IMG/VR virus record: IMGVR_UViG_3300032217_000353
Span: 1 to 29,199 of that record
DNA length: 29,199 bases
Source: a virus
Direction: 5' to 3' (one strand)
Below the pieces are notes generated by a model. That model was not told the DNA's origin. It did no database searches and was given only the letters and a program-made list of their open reading frames with translations. Shown here one piece after another: positions 1 to 7,650 of this stretch; position 1 is the stretch's first letter, and every line of letters starts with the position of its first letter. Made by a program: the position numbers and the translations under genes.

Positions 1-213
1 TGAAAAATTAGAAATTGCAATGTGGCAAGGTACTACTGCAACTGCTAACACTAACCCTAACACCAACAAATTTGATGGCTTGTTAAAAGTTATTACTGAT
101 AGTGCTGCATTTGTAAGTGGAAATACTGGTTCAGTAACTGCGGTAACTTCTACCAACATTGGTACTATTTTGGATGCTATCTACGCAGCAGTACCAGCAC
201 GTATTGCAGACAA
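1..213. repeat. Imperfect terminal overlap, left copy
   Basis: These 213 bases align without gaps to 28987-29199, with 19 mismatches by manual count (about 91% identity). The mismatches fall in 14 codons of the major capsid gene; 12 codons are synonymous and two change conservatively (Thr/Ala and Leu/Ile). Two serine and arginine codons are swapped by multi-base changes (TCA/AGT and CGT/AGA), so sequencing error is unlikely. It reads as a circular genome closing on a diverged variant, or as a second capsid gene copy. Confidence 0.85.
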
Positions 214-556
214 AGACAATATCAAATTATTTATGGGTGTAGACAACTTCAAATTGGCTTTGGTTAACTTGAAAAATGCTAACCTTTACCACTACGTTGC
301 AGATGCTACAAGTGAGTTGAAATTCATCTATCCTGGTACTAATGTAGAAATCATTGGTGTAGGTGGTTTGAACGGAACAAACAAAATGGTTTGTACTAAC
401 TTGGACAACTTGTTTATAGGTACTGACCTTGCACACGAAGAAGAAGAAGTTAAAATGTGGTATTCTATAGATAACGACGAAGTTCGTTTTAGAATGACTT
501 GCAAATATGGAGTTCAGATTGCATTCCCTGACCAAGTAGTTTATTTCGCACTTTAA
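2..556 (+). CDS. Major capsid protein, C-terminal part (5' end cut by window)
   Basis: The reading frame enters the window at base 2 without a start codon and runs 184 residues to TAA. The first ~70 residues match the end of the capsid gene that begins at 28610, and the two pieces join in frame through the 213-base overlap into a 310-residue protein, a normal size for an HK97-fold capsid protein. It would form the icosahedral shell. The assignment rests on position directly after the protease and scaffold-like genes and on overall character (Ala/Thr/Asn-rich, no membrane segment), not on a catalytic motif. The M at base 20 is internal, not a start. The next gene begins 12 bases after the stop, as expected for a late structural operon. 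Confidence 0.75.
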   Translation, partial: EKLEIAMWQGTTATANTNPNTNKFDGLLKVITDSAAFVSGNTGSVTAVTSTNIGTILDAIYAAVPARIADKDNIKLFMGVDNFKLALVNLKNANLYHYVADATSELKFIYPGTNVEIIGVGGLNGTNKMVCTNLDNLFIGTDLAHEEEEVKMWYSIDNDEVRFRMTCKYGVQIAFPDQVVYFAL

Positions 557-568
557 TATTATAGATAG

Positions 569-1075
569 ATGCCTTGTTTATTAACCCAAAGTATAGCCCT
601 TGATTGCAAAGATGCAATCGGGGGTATTAAGTCTATTCACCTTGTGAATTGGGCTAAAACTGGATTCACTGTTGCAAGTGGTGAGGTAACTGCTACAACT
701 ATTGCAAGTGGTGATGTTTATACCTATGACATTCCAAAAGCAACTGGTTCTATGACTAACACTACTAATGTAAGTGTTGAAAACGGAACATCTTTTAACA
801 CTGCTGACGTAGCATTTAAGTTGCGCAGAATGTCAACAACCAAAAGAAACGAAATGAAATTGTTAGCACAAGGTAGAACTTTCTGCATTGTAAAAAACAA
901 TAACGATGAGTATTGGTTGGTAGGTAAAGATAGTGGATGTGATGTAAGTGCAATGACCGCACAAACTGGAACTGCATTTGGTGATGCCAATGGCTACCAA
1001 ATTACACTTCAAGCAATGGATAGCGAACAACCATACAAATTGAGTGGTGCAGTAGTTACTACCTTAGGAATTTAA
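569..1075 (+). CDS. Structural protein, probable major tail tube protein
   Basis: 168 residues. It is rich in Thr, Ser, Ala and Gly, with alternating hydrophobic pattern typical of a beta-rich virion protein, and has no signal peptide or membrane segment. It starts with ATG 12 bases after the capsid stop codon and is followed by an intrinsic terminator, so it closes a short capsid-tail transcription unit. Size, composition and position just behind the capsid gene fit a tail tube subunit, which is needed in high copy. A head decoration or head-completion protein is the main alternative. I recognise the general family from Bacteroidota phages but see no diagnostic motif. Confidence 0.5.
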   Translation: MPCLLTQSIALDCKDAIGGIKSIHLVNWAKTGFTVASGEVTATTIASGDVYTYDIPKATGSMTNTTNVSVENGTSFNTADVAFKLRRMSTTKRNEMKLLAQGRTFCIVKNNNDEYWLVGKDSGCDVSAMTAQTGTAFGDANGYQITLQAMDSEQPYKLSGAVVTTLGI

Positions 1076-1103
1076 TTATTGTTTTTCATATGGTCTGAAA
1101 AGG

Positions 1104-1129
1104 GGTAGCGTAAATGCTACCTTTTTTTT
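1104..1129 (+). terminator. Intrinsic terminator after tail tube candidate
   Basis: A 6-bp stem GGTAGC (1104-1109) and GCTACC (1116-1121) with a 6-base loop is followed at once by eight T residues (1122-1129). It sits 29 bases after the stop of the 569-1075 gene. It probably sets a higher transcript level for the capsid and tail-tube genes than for the minor structural genes that follow. Confidence 0.85.
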
Positions 1130-1166
1130 ATTGTAACAAATTTGTAAAAATGCTAATTTAATAATA

Positions 1167-1538
1167 ATGCTACTAATAACTAAAGGACAAACAAAGAATT
1201 GGATATTGACACTTACAGAAAAAGTGACAATTGCAAATCCTAAATTTCTATTTAGTTTTAAACATCGTGTTACTGAAGTTCAAACAAATGTTCTTATAAC
1301 GGATATTTCTGCATACACGGACAGATACAATAAATTTGCAGTAACCGAAGGCAGCACATTTACTTTGGATTGTGGTGAATATAATTACTTTGTATACGCA
1401 CAAACATCAAGTGTAAACACAAACCCTTTATTGGCAAATCAACTTGTTGAAGAAGGATTATTAAAAGTTTTACTGGGTACTTTAACAATAAAACAATATC
1501 AAGTTGATTTAAACGAAAAAATATATGAAATTAATTAA
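1167..1538 (+). CDS. Conserved phage structural protein of unknown role
   Basis: 123 residues with no signal peptide and no membrane segment. The composition is beta-rich (many Thr, Val, Tyr), with an aromatic-rich stretch EYNYFVYAQ near residue 71. Such short proteins often occur beside adhesin and tail-fibre genes in Bacteroidota phages, and here it lies upstream of a probable lectin-like adhesin. The ATG at 1167 is preceded by CTAATTTA at 1153-1160, an 8-mer also found before three other structural genes. A role in tail tip or fibre attachment is an inference from neighbours only. Confidence 0.55.
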   Translation: MLLITKGQTKNWILTLTEKVTIANPKFLFSFKHRVTEVQTNVLITDISAYTDRYNKFAVTEGSTFTLDCGEYNYFVYAQTSSVNTNPLLANQLVEEGLLKVLLGTLTIKQYQVDLNEKIYEIN

Positions 1539-1595
1539 TTTAATAAATAATTGTAAAAAAATAACTTTATCATAAAAAAAACTAAATAAAAAAAT

Positions 1596-1865
1596 ATGAG
1601 TATCTCAAACGAATTTATGGCTGGTTTTACTGGTTGCAAAGTAATCAGTAACACGTCTGCAAACACTGGCAGATTTAGAGGTTTTGTCGTTAATAGCGAT
1701 GCAGTTGTTTCTGCAATTTTAGACCAAAATGCGTCCTCTTTAATGACAGTACTTGGTTTAACTGGTGTAACCTTAAAGCAAGGAATTTTTATTTCTTTGC
1801 CACAAGACAAAATCATCACATCAATTACGCTGACAAGCGGTTCAATCGTTTTATACAACGAGTAA
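1596..1865 (+). CDS. Small beta-rich structural or fibre-associated protein
   Basis: 89 residues with alternating hydrophobic and polar residues (for example ITSITLTSGSIVLY near the C-terminus), suggesting a small beta-sandwich. There is no signal peptide. The stop codon overlaps the start of the next gene, so translation is probably coupled to the adhesin candidate at 1865. A head fibre, decoration or fibre-cap protein is plausible, but nothing in the sequence decides. The start ATG at 1596 follows a 57-base A-rich spacer with no Shine-Dalgarno sequence, normal for Bacteroidota. Confidence 0.5.
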   Translation: MSISNEFMAGFTGCKVISNTSANTGRFRGFVVNSDAVVSAILDQNASSLMTVLGLTGVTLKQGIFISLPQDKIITSITLTSGSIVLYNE

Positions 1866-2653
1866 TGTTTGGTGTTCGATTAGGTATTGTTGTAGGTAAT
1901 ACCAGTATTTCAGGTGCTGGGTTTGACGCAGATGCACAAGCGTATTTTGATAGGGTAACGGCTGCGGGTGGTACACTTACAACTACCGAACAAACTGCCG
2001 TAAATCAATTGGTAATTGATATGAAAGCCAATGGAACGTGGACACCTATGAAAGCCATTTACCCAATGGTAGGTTCAAGTGCAGCAGCGTGTGCGCAGAA
2101 CTTAAAGAGTTCAAGTTTTACGGGTACTTTTACAAGTGGTTGGACTTTTGCGAGTACTGGGGCTACACCAAATGGAACGAGTGCGTATATGGAAACAAGT
2201 TATGTTCAAACCAATGTACTTTTTGGTTTATCATTTTACAATCGTACAAATTCAAATCAAACTGGTTACGACATAGGTCAACAAGATGCAGTAAGTGGGG
2301 CTTGGACTCATCTTTTAATGGGTTTAGGAACTTTATCTATGAGAGCAAGAAATAATACAAATGCAAATATTGATTATATTTATGCTACTACAAATGTAGG
2401 TTTTTGGCAAACAAATAGAGTTGGAACGTCTACAAATGGATGGAATGTAAATTACAATGGAACTGTGGTTGCTCAAAATAGTTCTTTTGGGAATGTACTT
2501 CCAACGGCTACAGTTAAAATTTCAGGTGTTTCACCATATTCAAATAGACAATGTGCATTTGCATCAATGCACGATGGACTTTCAAACACTCAAGCATCTA
2601 ACCTTTACACTGCAGTACAAGCGTTTCAAACAACTTTATCACGTAACGTATAA
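1865..2653 (+). CDS. Probable adhesin / tail-fibre protein with lectin-like fold
   Basis: 262 residues. Residues ~20-65 form a helical part (DADAQAYFDRV, TTTEQTAVNQLVIDMK), followed by a motif with TPMKAIYPMVG near residue 60. The rest is Ser/Thr/Asn/Gly-rich with regular aromatic positions, as in concanavalin A-like or LamG-type beta-sandwich domains. The C-terminus has a helical segment (NTQASNLYTAVQAFQTTL). I recognise this layout from Bacteroidota phage virion proteins thought to bind surface glycans. It overlaps the previous and next genes by one base. Receptor binding is an inference. Confidence 0.5.
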   Translation: MFGVRLGIVVGNTSISGAGFDADAQAYFDRVTAAGGTLTTTEQTAVNQLVIDMKANGTWTPMKAIYPMVGSSAAACAQNLKSSSFTGTFTSGWTFASTGATPNGTSAYMETSYVQTNVLFGLSFYNRTNSNQTGYDIGQQDAVSGAWTHLLMGLGTLSMRARNNTNANIDYIYATTNVGFWQTNRVGTSTNGWNVNYNGTVVAQNSSFGNVLPTATVKISGVSPYSNRQCAFASMHDGLSNTQASNLYTAVQAFQTTLSRNV

Positions 2654-2871
2654 TGATAGCATACATTTTAACCACCGAACAATACAACCAAGTACAAGGT
2701 GAATTTATAAACCCTTATCAGTTTATCAACTGCGTAATGGATATTAACGATGTATGGTTTTTCTTCGGAAACGACCAAGACAAAGAAGCATTCAAAGAAT
2801 CTGAATATATGTGGTTGTTTGATTTACCACAAGAAGAGTACATACCACCAATCCAAAATGAAAAACCTTAA
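2653..2871 (+). CDS. Small acidic hypothetical protein
   Basis: 72 residues, acidic and aromatic-rich (several Tyr, Phe and Trp), with a proline-rich end (EEYIPPIQNEKP). No membrane segment or motif is recognised. The start overlaps the adhesin stop (TAATG) and the end overlaps the start of the holin-like gene by 14 bases, so it is clearly inside the operon. It may be a chaperone or partner of the adhesin, as small proteins directly behind fibre genes often are, but this is only positional. Confidence 0.45.
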   Translation: MIAYILTTEQYNQVQGEFINPYQFINCVMDINDVWFFFGNDQDKEAFKESEYMWLFDLPQEEYIPPIQNEKP

Positions 2872-3031
2872 CGACACATCAGCAGACGGACTTGCAACAA
2901 CGTCTATAATCTCTTTTATAGCTACATTGTCAACGCAACTACAACCTATTATTACGGCACTTGCTGGTTTGATTGCAATTGTAAGTGGTATATTTGCAAT
3001 ACGATATTACTATATAAAATCAAAAAAATGA
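2858..3031 (+). CDS. Small membrane protein, holin candidate
   Basis: 57 residues. Residues 16-49 are nearly all hydrophobic and may hold one long or two short membrane helices around a Gln-Pro turn at 29-30. The C-terminus is basic (YYYIKSKK). Size and charge layout match small holins. I chose ATG 2858 because it gives an ATG-started protein overlapping the previous gene by 14 bases; upstream in-frame codons would add a hydrophilic stretch lying inside that gene. The next gene, also a membrane protein, overlaps by 4 bases. The endolysin and spanin-like genes are 3-5 kb downstream. Confidence 0.5.
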   Translation: MKNLNDTSADGLATTSIISFIATLSTQLQPIITALAGLIAIVSGIFAIRYYYIKSKK

Positions 3032-3216
3032 GACTAAAAGGATATTTCCAACCAACACCAAAAAGATTCCGTGTACTCGGTGATTCACTTGCAGCGATGT
3101 CTTTATTTATTGCTGGGTTAAACGTAGACAATCCTAAGTTTATGTTGGCTTGTGGAATATGTGGTGCAGTTGGCAAATTCATAACAAACTTCTTTACCGA
3201 TGGAAAACAAATTTAA
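3028..3216 (+). CDS. Small membrane protein, second holin-like candidate
   Basis: 62 residues with a basic N-terminus (MRLKGYFQPTPKRFR), a hydrophobic segment at 19-31 and a second at 38-56 (FMLACGICGAVGKFITNFF), so probably two membrane helices. It starts by ATGA overlap with the previous membrane protein and overlaps the portal start by 17 bases. Two adjacent small membrane proteins suggest a holin with partner or antiholin, but they sit before the portal rather than beside the endolysin, so the lysis role is unproven. Confidence 0.45.
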   Translation: MRLKGYFQPTPKRFRVLGDSLAAMSLFIAGLNVDNPKFMLACGICGAVGKFITNFFTDGKQI

Positions 3217-4936
3217 CTTACACAGACTTTCGTTTCTTGACGATAGTTTACCAATATTCAAAGAGAATAAGGCAAAGGGTTATATGACTTACGGGTTAGA
3301 TAATCTTTATCCACAAGAACTTATACGCTTATATAATAGCAGTCCAAAACACAACGCCATTATTAACCAAAAAGCAGCATACATTGTAGGTGCAAACACC
3401 GATTTAAAAGGTGGTAACACAGAAGATATTGCAATTACTGAAGACTTTTTGGCAAATATTAACGCATACGAAGACTTTGAAAACCTTAAATCTAAATTAG
3501 CACAAGATTATGAGCTATTTGATGGGTTTGCATTAGAGGTTATTTGGAATAAAGCCAAGACCAAACCCGCAGAATACTATCATTTACCATTTCAAAATGT
3601 TAGATTAGGTAAAAATTGTGCATATTATAGTGAAGATTGGCAGAACCAACGTCAAGAAATATGTGAATATCCTTACTTTAACGCTAACACACGTGAGAAT
3701 AAACAAGTATTTTACTTTAAATTGTATCGTGCGGGACAAAAAGAATACCCTTTGCCATCGTATATCGGTGCATTAAGGTACATTGAGATTGATAGCGAGA
3801 TTCAAAACTGGCATTTCAATTCAATCAAAAACGGATTTTCAGCACAAACTTTAATTCAGTTCTTCAAAGGTATACCAACACCTGAAGAAATGAGAATCAC
3901 CGAACGAAGATTCAAACAACAAAAGACTGGCACACACAATGCTGGTGGAATGATTATTGGATACAATGAGCCAAGTGAACGTGCAGCAGAAATAACTAAC
4001 TTACAACCAAGTGATTTTGACAAACAATTTTTACAACTAAACGATACCGTACGTGATGAAATATTTGTTGGTCATCGTATATCTAACCCCGTTTTATTTG
4101 GTATTTCTACTGCGGGTGCTTTGGGACAAAGGAACGAACTTATTGAGGCATATGAATTGTTTCAACAAGCGTATATTGAACCAAGACAAAAGCAATTTGA
4201 TTCAGCGTTAAATAGCATTCTTAAATATGCCTTACCTTGTCAAGTTGTAACCATTAACAAACCACCAATTGGTCAAGACTATGTAGATTTGTACACAAAA
4301 GGTGTAATCACTCAAAATGAAGCACGTATTGAATTAGGTTTTGAACCTATTGAACCAGTACAACAAGCAATGTCAAAATCTTATACCGAAGACGATGTTG
4401 TAAATATGTTTATGGAATGTGGCGAAGACAAAGAAAACTTTGAAGATGTTAAAATGGAATTTGCTTCTGCAATAGAAACTGCAATTTTGCAGCTACTAAA
4501 CGCAAACGATGGTACTACAACGGGTGAACTTGCAAAGTATTTGAAGATAGACACACAAAAAGTAGTCGATACTATTGCACAGATGACTTCTAACGGACTT
4601 ATAGACGATGTTAAAGGTAAACTATCAGTTTCAAAATTGGGTACAACAGAACTTAAAAAAGTAAGTGACCAACAAATTGAGATACGTTATGAATATGCAC
4701 TTGACCCAGCATTTAGTGGTGAACGTAAAATCATAAAAACATCACGTGAATTTTGTAGGCAATTAGTAAGTGCAAATAGATTGTATTTACGTAGTGAAAT
4801 TGACACAATTAGCGCACGTGTAGGTAGGGATATTTGGACAGAACGTGGTGGATGGTACACAATACCCGATACAACTGTTCACATTCACCATTGCCGTCAC
4901 ATTTGGAATAGTAAATTAGTACGTAAAAAGATATGA
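3200..4936 (+). CDS. Portal protein with C-terminal winged-helix-like and MuF-like regions
   Basis: 578 residues. The first ~395 residues have portal character: an N-terminal part with a YGLDNLYPQEL motif near residue 31, and HRISNPVLFGISTAGALGQR near 293 followed by a long helical segment, as in HK97/SPP1-type portals. Residues ~428-485 look like a winged-helix fold (TTTGELAKYLKIDTQKVVDT). Residues ~493-578 resemble the C-terminus of Mu gpF-type head morphogenesis proteins: EFCRQL, VGRDIWTERGGW, and a final CRHIW. The portal forms the dodecameric DNA channel at the capsid vertex; the extra domains may act inside the head. It overlaps the next gene by 4 bases. The portal call is firm in context; the two extra domains are motif-level calls. 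Confidence 0.75.
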   Translation: MENKFNLHRLSFLDDSLPIFKENKAKGYMTYGLDNLYPQELIRLYNSSPKHNAIINQKAAYIVGANTDLKGGNTEDIAITEDFLANINAYEDFENLKSKLAQDYELFDGFALEVIWNKAKTKPAEYYHLPFQNVRLGKNCAYYSEDWQNQRQEICEYPYFNANTRENKQVFYFKLYRAGQKEYPLPSYIGALRYIEIDSEIQNWHFNSIKNGFSAQTLIQFFKGIPTPEEMRITERRFKQQKTGTHNAGGMIIGYNEPSERAAEITNLQPSDFDKQFLQLNDTVRDEIFVGHRISNPVLFGISTAGALGQRNELIEAYELFQQAYIEPRQKQFDSALNSILKYALPCQVVTINKPPIGQDYVDLYTKGVITQNEARIELGFEPIEPVQQAMSKSYTEDDVVNMFMECGEDKENFEDVKMEFASAIETAILQLLNANDGTTTGELAKYLKIDTQKVVDTIAQMTSNGLIDDVKGKLSVSKLGTTELKKVSDQQIEIRYEYALDPAFSGERKIIKTSREFCRQLVSANRLYLRSEIDTISARVGRDIWTERGGWYTIPDTTVHIHHCRHIWNSKLVRKKI

Positions 4937-5508
4937 GCAACTTTGTATATTTAATTTCGACCACTTATCTTAAGGATAATAGTCCAATAAACGAAAACGT
5001 AGACGATAAATTGCTAAAATCGGCAATAAAAGAAGCACAAGAAATCTACATTCGTGATGTTATTGGTAGTGGAATCTATAATGAGTTACAAACACAAGCG
5101 TTTGCTAATACTTTAACGGGTGCGAATACAACGCTTTTAGACATTTATATTGCACCTTGCTTGAAATACTACACGTTGACTGAATCGATGTTGCCTATGA
5201 CGTTTAAAATGCTAAATAAGACGCTTGGAACACGTACATCGGACAACACACAACCAGTTACTATTGATGAAATGACATTGGTTGAACGTAGGTATAGGGA
5301 TAAAGCCGAATATTATGCTAATAGATTGAGAGAATACCTACAAGCTAATAGCACTATTTATCCTTTGTTCTTTAATCCAGGTTCTACCATCGACACAATA
5401 AGACCACACAACACCCAAATATTTGGGGGAATATATTTACCACCTAACTACAATGAAGATTTTAGATACTATGACTTCCCAAAAGGGGAAAGTCCGATTA
5501 AAGAATGA
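4933..5508 (+). CDS. Head-tail connector (adaptor) protein
   Basis: 191 residues, mostly helical, starting by ATGA overlap with the portal stop. Its N-terminal half has the usual adaptor pattern (YLISTTYLKDNSPI, then helices such as LKSAIKEAQEIYIRDVIG near residue 28). It probably attaches under the portal ring to close the packaged head. The assignment rests on position after the portal, size and helical character; I recognise the family as common in Bacteroidota phages but cannot place it in a named Pfam family with certainty. Confidence 0.6.
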   Translation: MSNFVYLISTTYLKDNSPINENVDDKLLKSAIKEAQEIYIRDVIGSGIYNELQTQAFANTLTGANTTLLDIYIAPCLKYYTLTESMLPMTFKMLNKTLGTRTSDNTQPVTIDEMTLVERRYRDKAEYYANRLREYLQANSTIYPLFFNPGSTIDTIRPHNTQIFGGIYLPPNYNEDFRYYDFPKGESPIKE

Positions 5509-5531
5509 AACTAAACTTTTAAACTTTCTCA

Positions 5532-5966
5532 ATGACATTAAATCAAATAATATCGACAATTCAAACTGCATCGGTAAGCCACAAGCAAGTAAATAAATTT
5601 ATTGTTGGTGAAATTGACTTTACAGAAGAGAATTTAAAATTTTACCCATTGGTTTGGTTAGTACCTAATGGGTTTAACTTTGATACAGAAGGTAAAAAAG
5701 TCGTTTACAACTTTATGCTTATGATTTTGGACAGACATTTTGAAAGCCAAACAAATATGATTGAAGTTTTAAGCGACACGGCACTAATTTTGCAAGACAT
5801 CATAACACTATGTAAACGCAACACCTACCAAGATGAAGTGTTTTTTAGTGTGAATGGCAACGCAGAAGCAATAATGGATAACAAAGCTGATATATTAGCG
5901 GGATATGGAGTTGAAATCAATTGTGAAATACCTTATAGCGAGTCTTATTGCGACATTCCTCTTTAG
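5532..5966 (+). CDS. Tail terminator / head-tail joining protein candidate
   Basis: 144 residues of mixed alpha-beta character with no signal peptide. A central motif (PLVWLVPNGFNF near residue 39, then VVYNFMLMILDRH near 57) resembles tail terminator proteins, which have a strand-rich core after an N-terminal helix. The position after the portal and connector fits. The gene starts 23 bases after the connector stop. A head-closure protein is the alternative. The 3' end overlaps the next gene by 62 bases. Confidence 0.5.
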   Translation: MTLNQIISTIQTASVSHKQVNKFIVGEIDFTEENLKFYPLVWLVPNGFNFDTEGKKVVYNFMLMILDRHFESQTNMIEVLSDTALILQDIITLCKRNTYQDEVFFSVNGNAEAIMDNKADILAGYGVEINCEIPYSESYCDIPL

Positions 5967-6204
5967 TTTATTGTATTGCTATGCTCACAGTGTTATTAAG
6001 CACTATGACACCATTAGCGATATTGATACATTATACAAGTGGAAGGAAAAAATCATTACCAAAGAAAAAGAAAAACTTAAAGTAAAATATGACACTATCG
6101 AAATACATTTGCGTGATTCTTTTTACTCTACCGATTTTCTGCAAAGGGCAATCGATTTGCATAGATTCATCGACAGTCAAGAACGTAAACCTTTATTTAA
6201 TTAA
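5905..6204 (+). CDS. Inner-membrane spanin-like protein (Rz-like) candidate
   Basis: 99 residues. Residues 7-27 form an N-terminal membrane helix (VKYLIASLIATFLFSLLYCY), followed by a periplasmic, charged, helix-prone part rich in Lys, Glu and Asp. That is the layout of i-spanins, which link inner and outer membrane during lysis. The 3' 116 bases overlap a second out-of-frame gene that also has an export signal, and nested or overlapping pairs are typical of Rz/Rz1. No sequence motif proves the role. Confidence 0.5.
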   Translation: MELKSIVKYLIASLIATFLFSLLYCYAHSVIKHYDTISDIDTLYKWKEKIITKEKEKLKVKYDTIEIHLRDSFYSTDFLQRAIDLHRFIDSQERKPLFN

Positions 6205-6409
6205 AGGCGCAAAAGCACGTGAAGATAATAGAATCTTGAAAGCAAAGATTCAAAATGATAGTACGCACATAAATTTTTTGGATAGTACAATCACAGATTT
6301 GCAATTTGGCATTTGTGAAGTTGCTCAAGAAAACAAACAATTAAAAGAAAGATTTTACACCGTCACATTTTATGCAATAATTGTGACAATATTTTATTTC
6401 TTCAAATGA
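6089..6409 (+). CDS. Exported coiled protein with C-terminal membrane helix; u-spanin or o-spanin candidate
   Basis: 106 residues. The N-terminus is a signal peptide (about residues 1-17) ending at LPIFC with Cys18 as a possible lipidation site; the lipobox is not canonical, but Bacteroidota lipoboxes are loose. The middle (about 30-85) is hydrophilic and helix-prone. The last ~18 residues form a strong membrane helix (FYTVTFYAIIVTIFYFF). A lipoprotein N-terminus plus C-terminal anchor is the design of single-protein u-spanins. It overlaps the Rz-like gene out of frame and the phosphoesterase start by ATGA. Confidence 0.5.
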   Translation: MTLSKYICVILFTLPIFCKGQSICIDSSTVKNVNLYLIKGAKAREDNRILKAKIQNDSTHINFLDSTITDLQFGICEVAQENKQLKERFYTVTFYAIIVTIFYFFK

Positions 6410-7251
6410 AAAACAACGTACATAAATTTATTGTACCTTTTGAAAACAAAAAGGTTCTTTTGCTCTCGGATTTGCATTGGGATAATCCCAAGTGTGATAG
6501 GGTACTATTGAAAAAGCATTTAGATTTAGCACTTGCTGGTAATAACGATGTGTATTTAAACGGAGATACTTTCTGTTTGATGCAAGGGGCATATGACCCA
6601 CGAAAAAGCAAATCCGACATACGACCTGAACACAACGTAAACAACTATTTAGATGCCGTTGTAAACGATGCAATTGAATGGTTTAAACCTTATGCAAAAA
6701 TTATTAAAGTTGTTGGTTATGGTAATCACGAAACCAACATTATAAAACGTCAAGAAACAGATGTTATACAACGCTTTGTTTTTGGTTTAAATCGTGAATG
6801 TAACACCACAATTGAAACGGGTGGATATGGTGGGTGGATAATTTACAATTTTTTAGATAATAAAATTTTTAGAAAATCATTTAAAATAAAATACTTTCAC
6901 GGAAGTGGTGGTGGTGGACCAGTAACACGTGGTGTAATACAGTTCAATCGAATGTCTTCATTTATAGAAGGTGCAGACTTAATATGGATGGGACACGTAC
7001 ACGAATGTAATGAGGTAATTTATACAAATGAATATTTAGATTCAAAATTTAATATTAGATTGCGAAATATTTTGATGGTTAGAACTGCAACCTATAAAGA
7101 AGAATATAATAATGGTCTTGGTGGATGGCACGTAGAAAGAGGTGCAACGCCAAAACCTTTGGGTGGAAGATGGCTTGAACTTTGCCCCGAAAGAAAGGTA
7201 ACAAATGGAATTGAACACACAACAATAAACGCATTTACATATCGTGCCTAA
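6406..7251 (+). CDS. Calcineurin-like metallophosphoesterase
   Basis: 281 residues with all metal-binding motifs of the family in order: SDLHWD (D22, H24), NGD (D54), GNHE (N107, H108), a later His (H165) in FHGSGGGG, and GHVHE (H197, H199). These residues bind two metal ions and hydrolyse phosphomono- or diesters; the substrate is unknown. There is no signal peptide, so it acts in the cytoplasm. It starts by ATGA overlap with the spanin-like gene and overlaps the next gene by 8 bases. Phage enzymes of this type may process DNA ends, RNA 2',3'-cyclic phosphates or signalling nucleotides; nothing here decides which. The family call is firm. Confidence 0.88.
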   Translation: MKNNVHKFIVPFENKKVLLLSDLHWDNPKCDRVLLKKHLDLALAGNNDVYLNGDTFCLMQGAYDPRKSKSDIRPEHNVNNYLDAVVNDAIEWFKPYAKIIKVVGYGNHETNIIKRQETDVIQRFVFGLNRECNTTIETGGYGGWIIYNFLDNKIFRKSFKIKYFHGSGGGGPVTRGVIQFNRMSSFIEGADLIWMGHVHECNEVIYTNEYLDSKFNIRLRNILMVRTATYKEEYNNGLGGWHVERGATPKPLGGRWLELCPERKVTNGIEHTTINAFTYRA

Positions 7252-7456
7252 AATTAAATGTAATATCGTTGTACTTGCAGATTCAGTCTATGAAGACAAA
7301 GAGCAATCGTGCGAGTTTTTAGAAGAAGCGATTTTAGATACTGGTTACATTATTGCAGCCAACCAACATTGGGATTATACCGAAGTACATTATATAAGTG
7401 GTCATACATTTGTAATTGATATGGATTTTAACGAGTTTTGTAACAAATGGATGTAG
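7244..7456 (+). CDS. Small acidic hypothetical protein
   Basis: 70 residues with a beta-strand-like start (KCNIVVLADSV) and an acidic remainder. GTG at 7244 is the only upstream start that gives the full frame; it overlaps the phosphoesterase end by 8 bases, and the gene's end overlaps the DUF3310 gene by 10 bases. No motif recognised. The N-terminal strand and alternating pattern suggest a small alpha-beta fold. Confidence 0.45.
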   Translation: MPKIKCNIVVLADSVYEDKEQSCEFLEEAILDTGYIIAANQHWDYTEVHYISGHTFVIDMDFNEFCNKWM

Positions 7457-7650
7457 TAAATAAACCAACACACTACGAAGGTAGTATTGAGTGCATAGAA
7501 GCAATAAAAAGTTCAATGTCAAATATGGCATTTAAAGGGTATTTAAAGGGCAACATAATTAAATATGTTTGGCGATACGACAGAAAAAATGGACTTGAAG
7601 ATTTACAAAAGGCACAATGGTATTTAAATAAACTAATAGAAAATTCGTGA
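7447..7650 (+). CDS. DUF3310 family protein (SaV-like nucleotide kinase-related)
   Basis: 67 residues covering the whole short DUF3310 pattern: NKPTHYEG near the N-terminus, ECIEAI, then GNIIKYVWRYDRKNGLEDLQ and a final helix with the WYL motif. The family is very common in phages of many hosts, often annotated as nucleotide kinase-like or SaV-like, but its biochemical role is not settled. It overlaps the gene before it by 10 bases and the endolysin start by 4 (GTGA). Confidence 0.85.
   Translation: MDVVNKPTHYEGSIECIEAIKSSMSNMAFKGYLKGNIIKYVWRYDRKNGLEDLQKAQWYLNKLIENS

Noticed and set aside
1-213. Exact terminal repeat as used for packaging
   Set aside because: The two copies differ at 19 positions, so this is not a clean direct terminal repeat or a simple circular-assembly overlap.
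1535-1858. Open frame on the - strand opposite the 1596-1865 gene
   Set aside because: Shadow of the + strand structural gene, with a lysine-free hydrophobic product and no promoter or neighbour support.
2985-2999. TATATTTG inside the holin-like gene
   Set aside because: It matches the -7 box but lies within a coding sequence of an operon and has no -33 element; probably chance in an A+T-rich genome.
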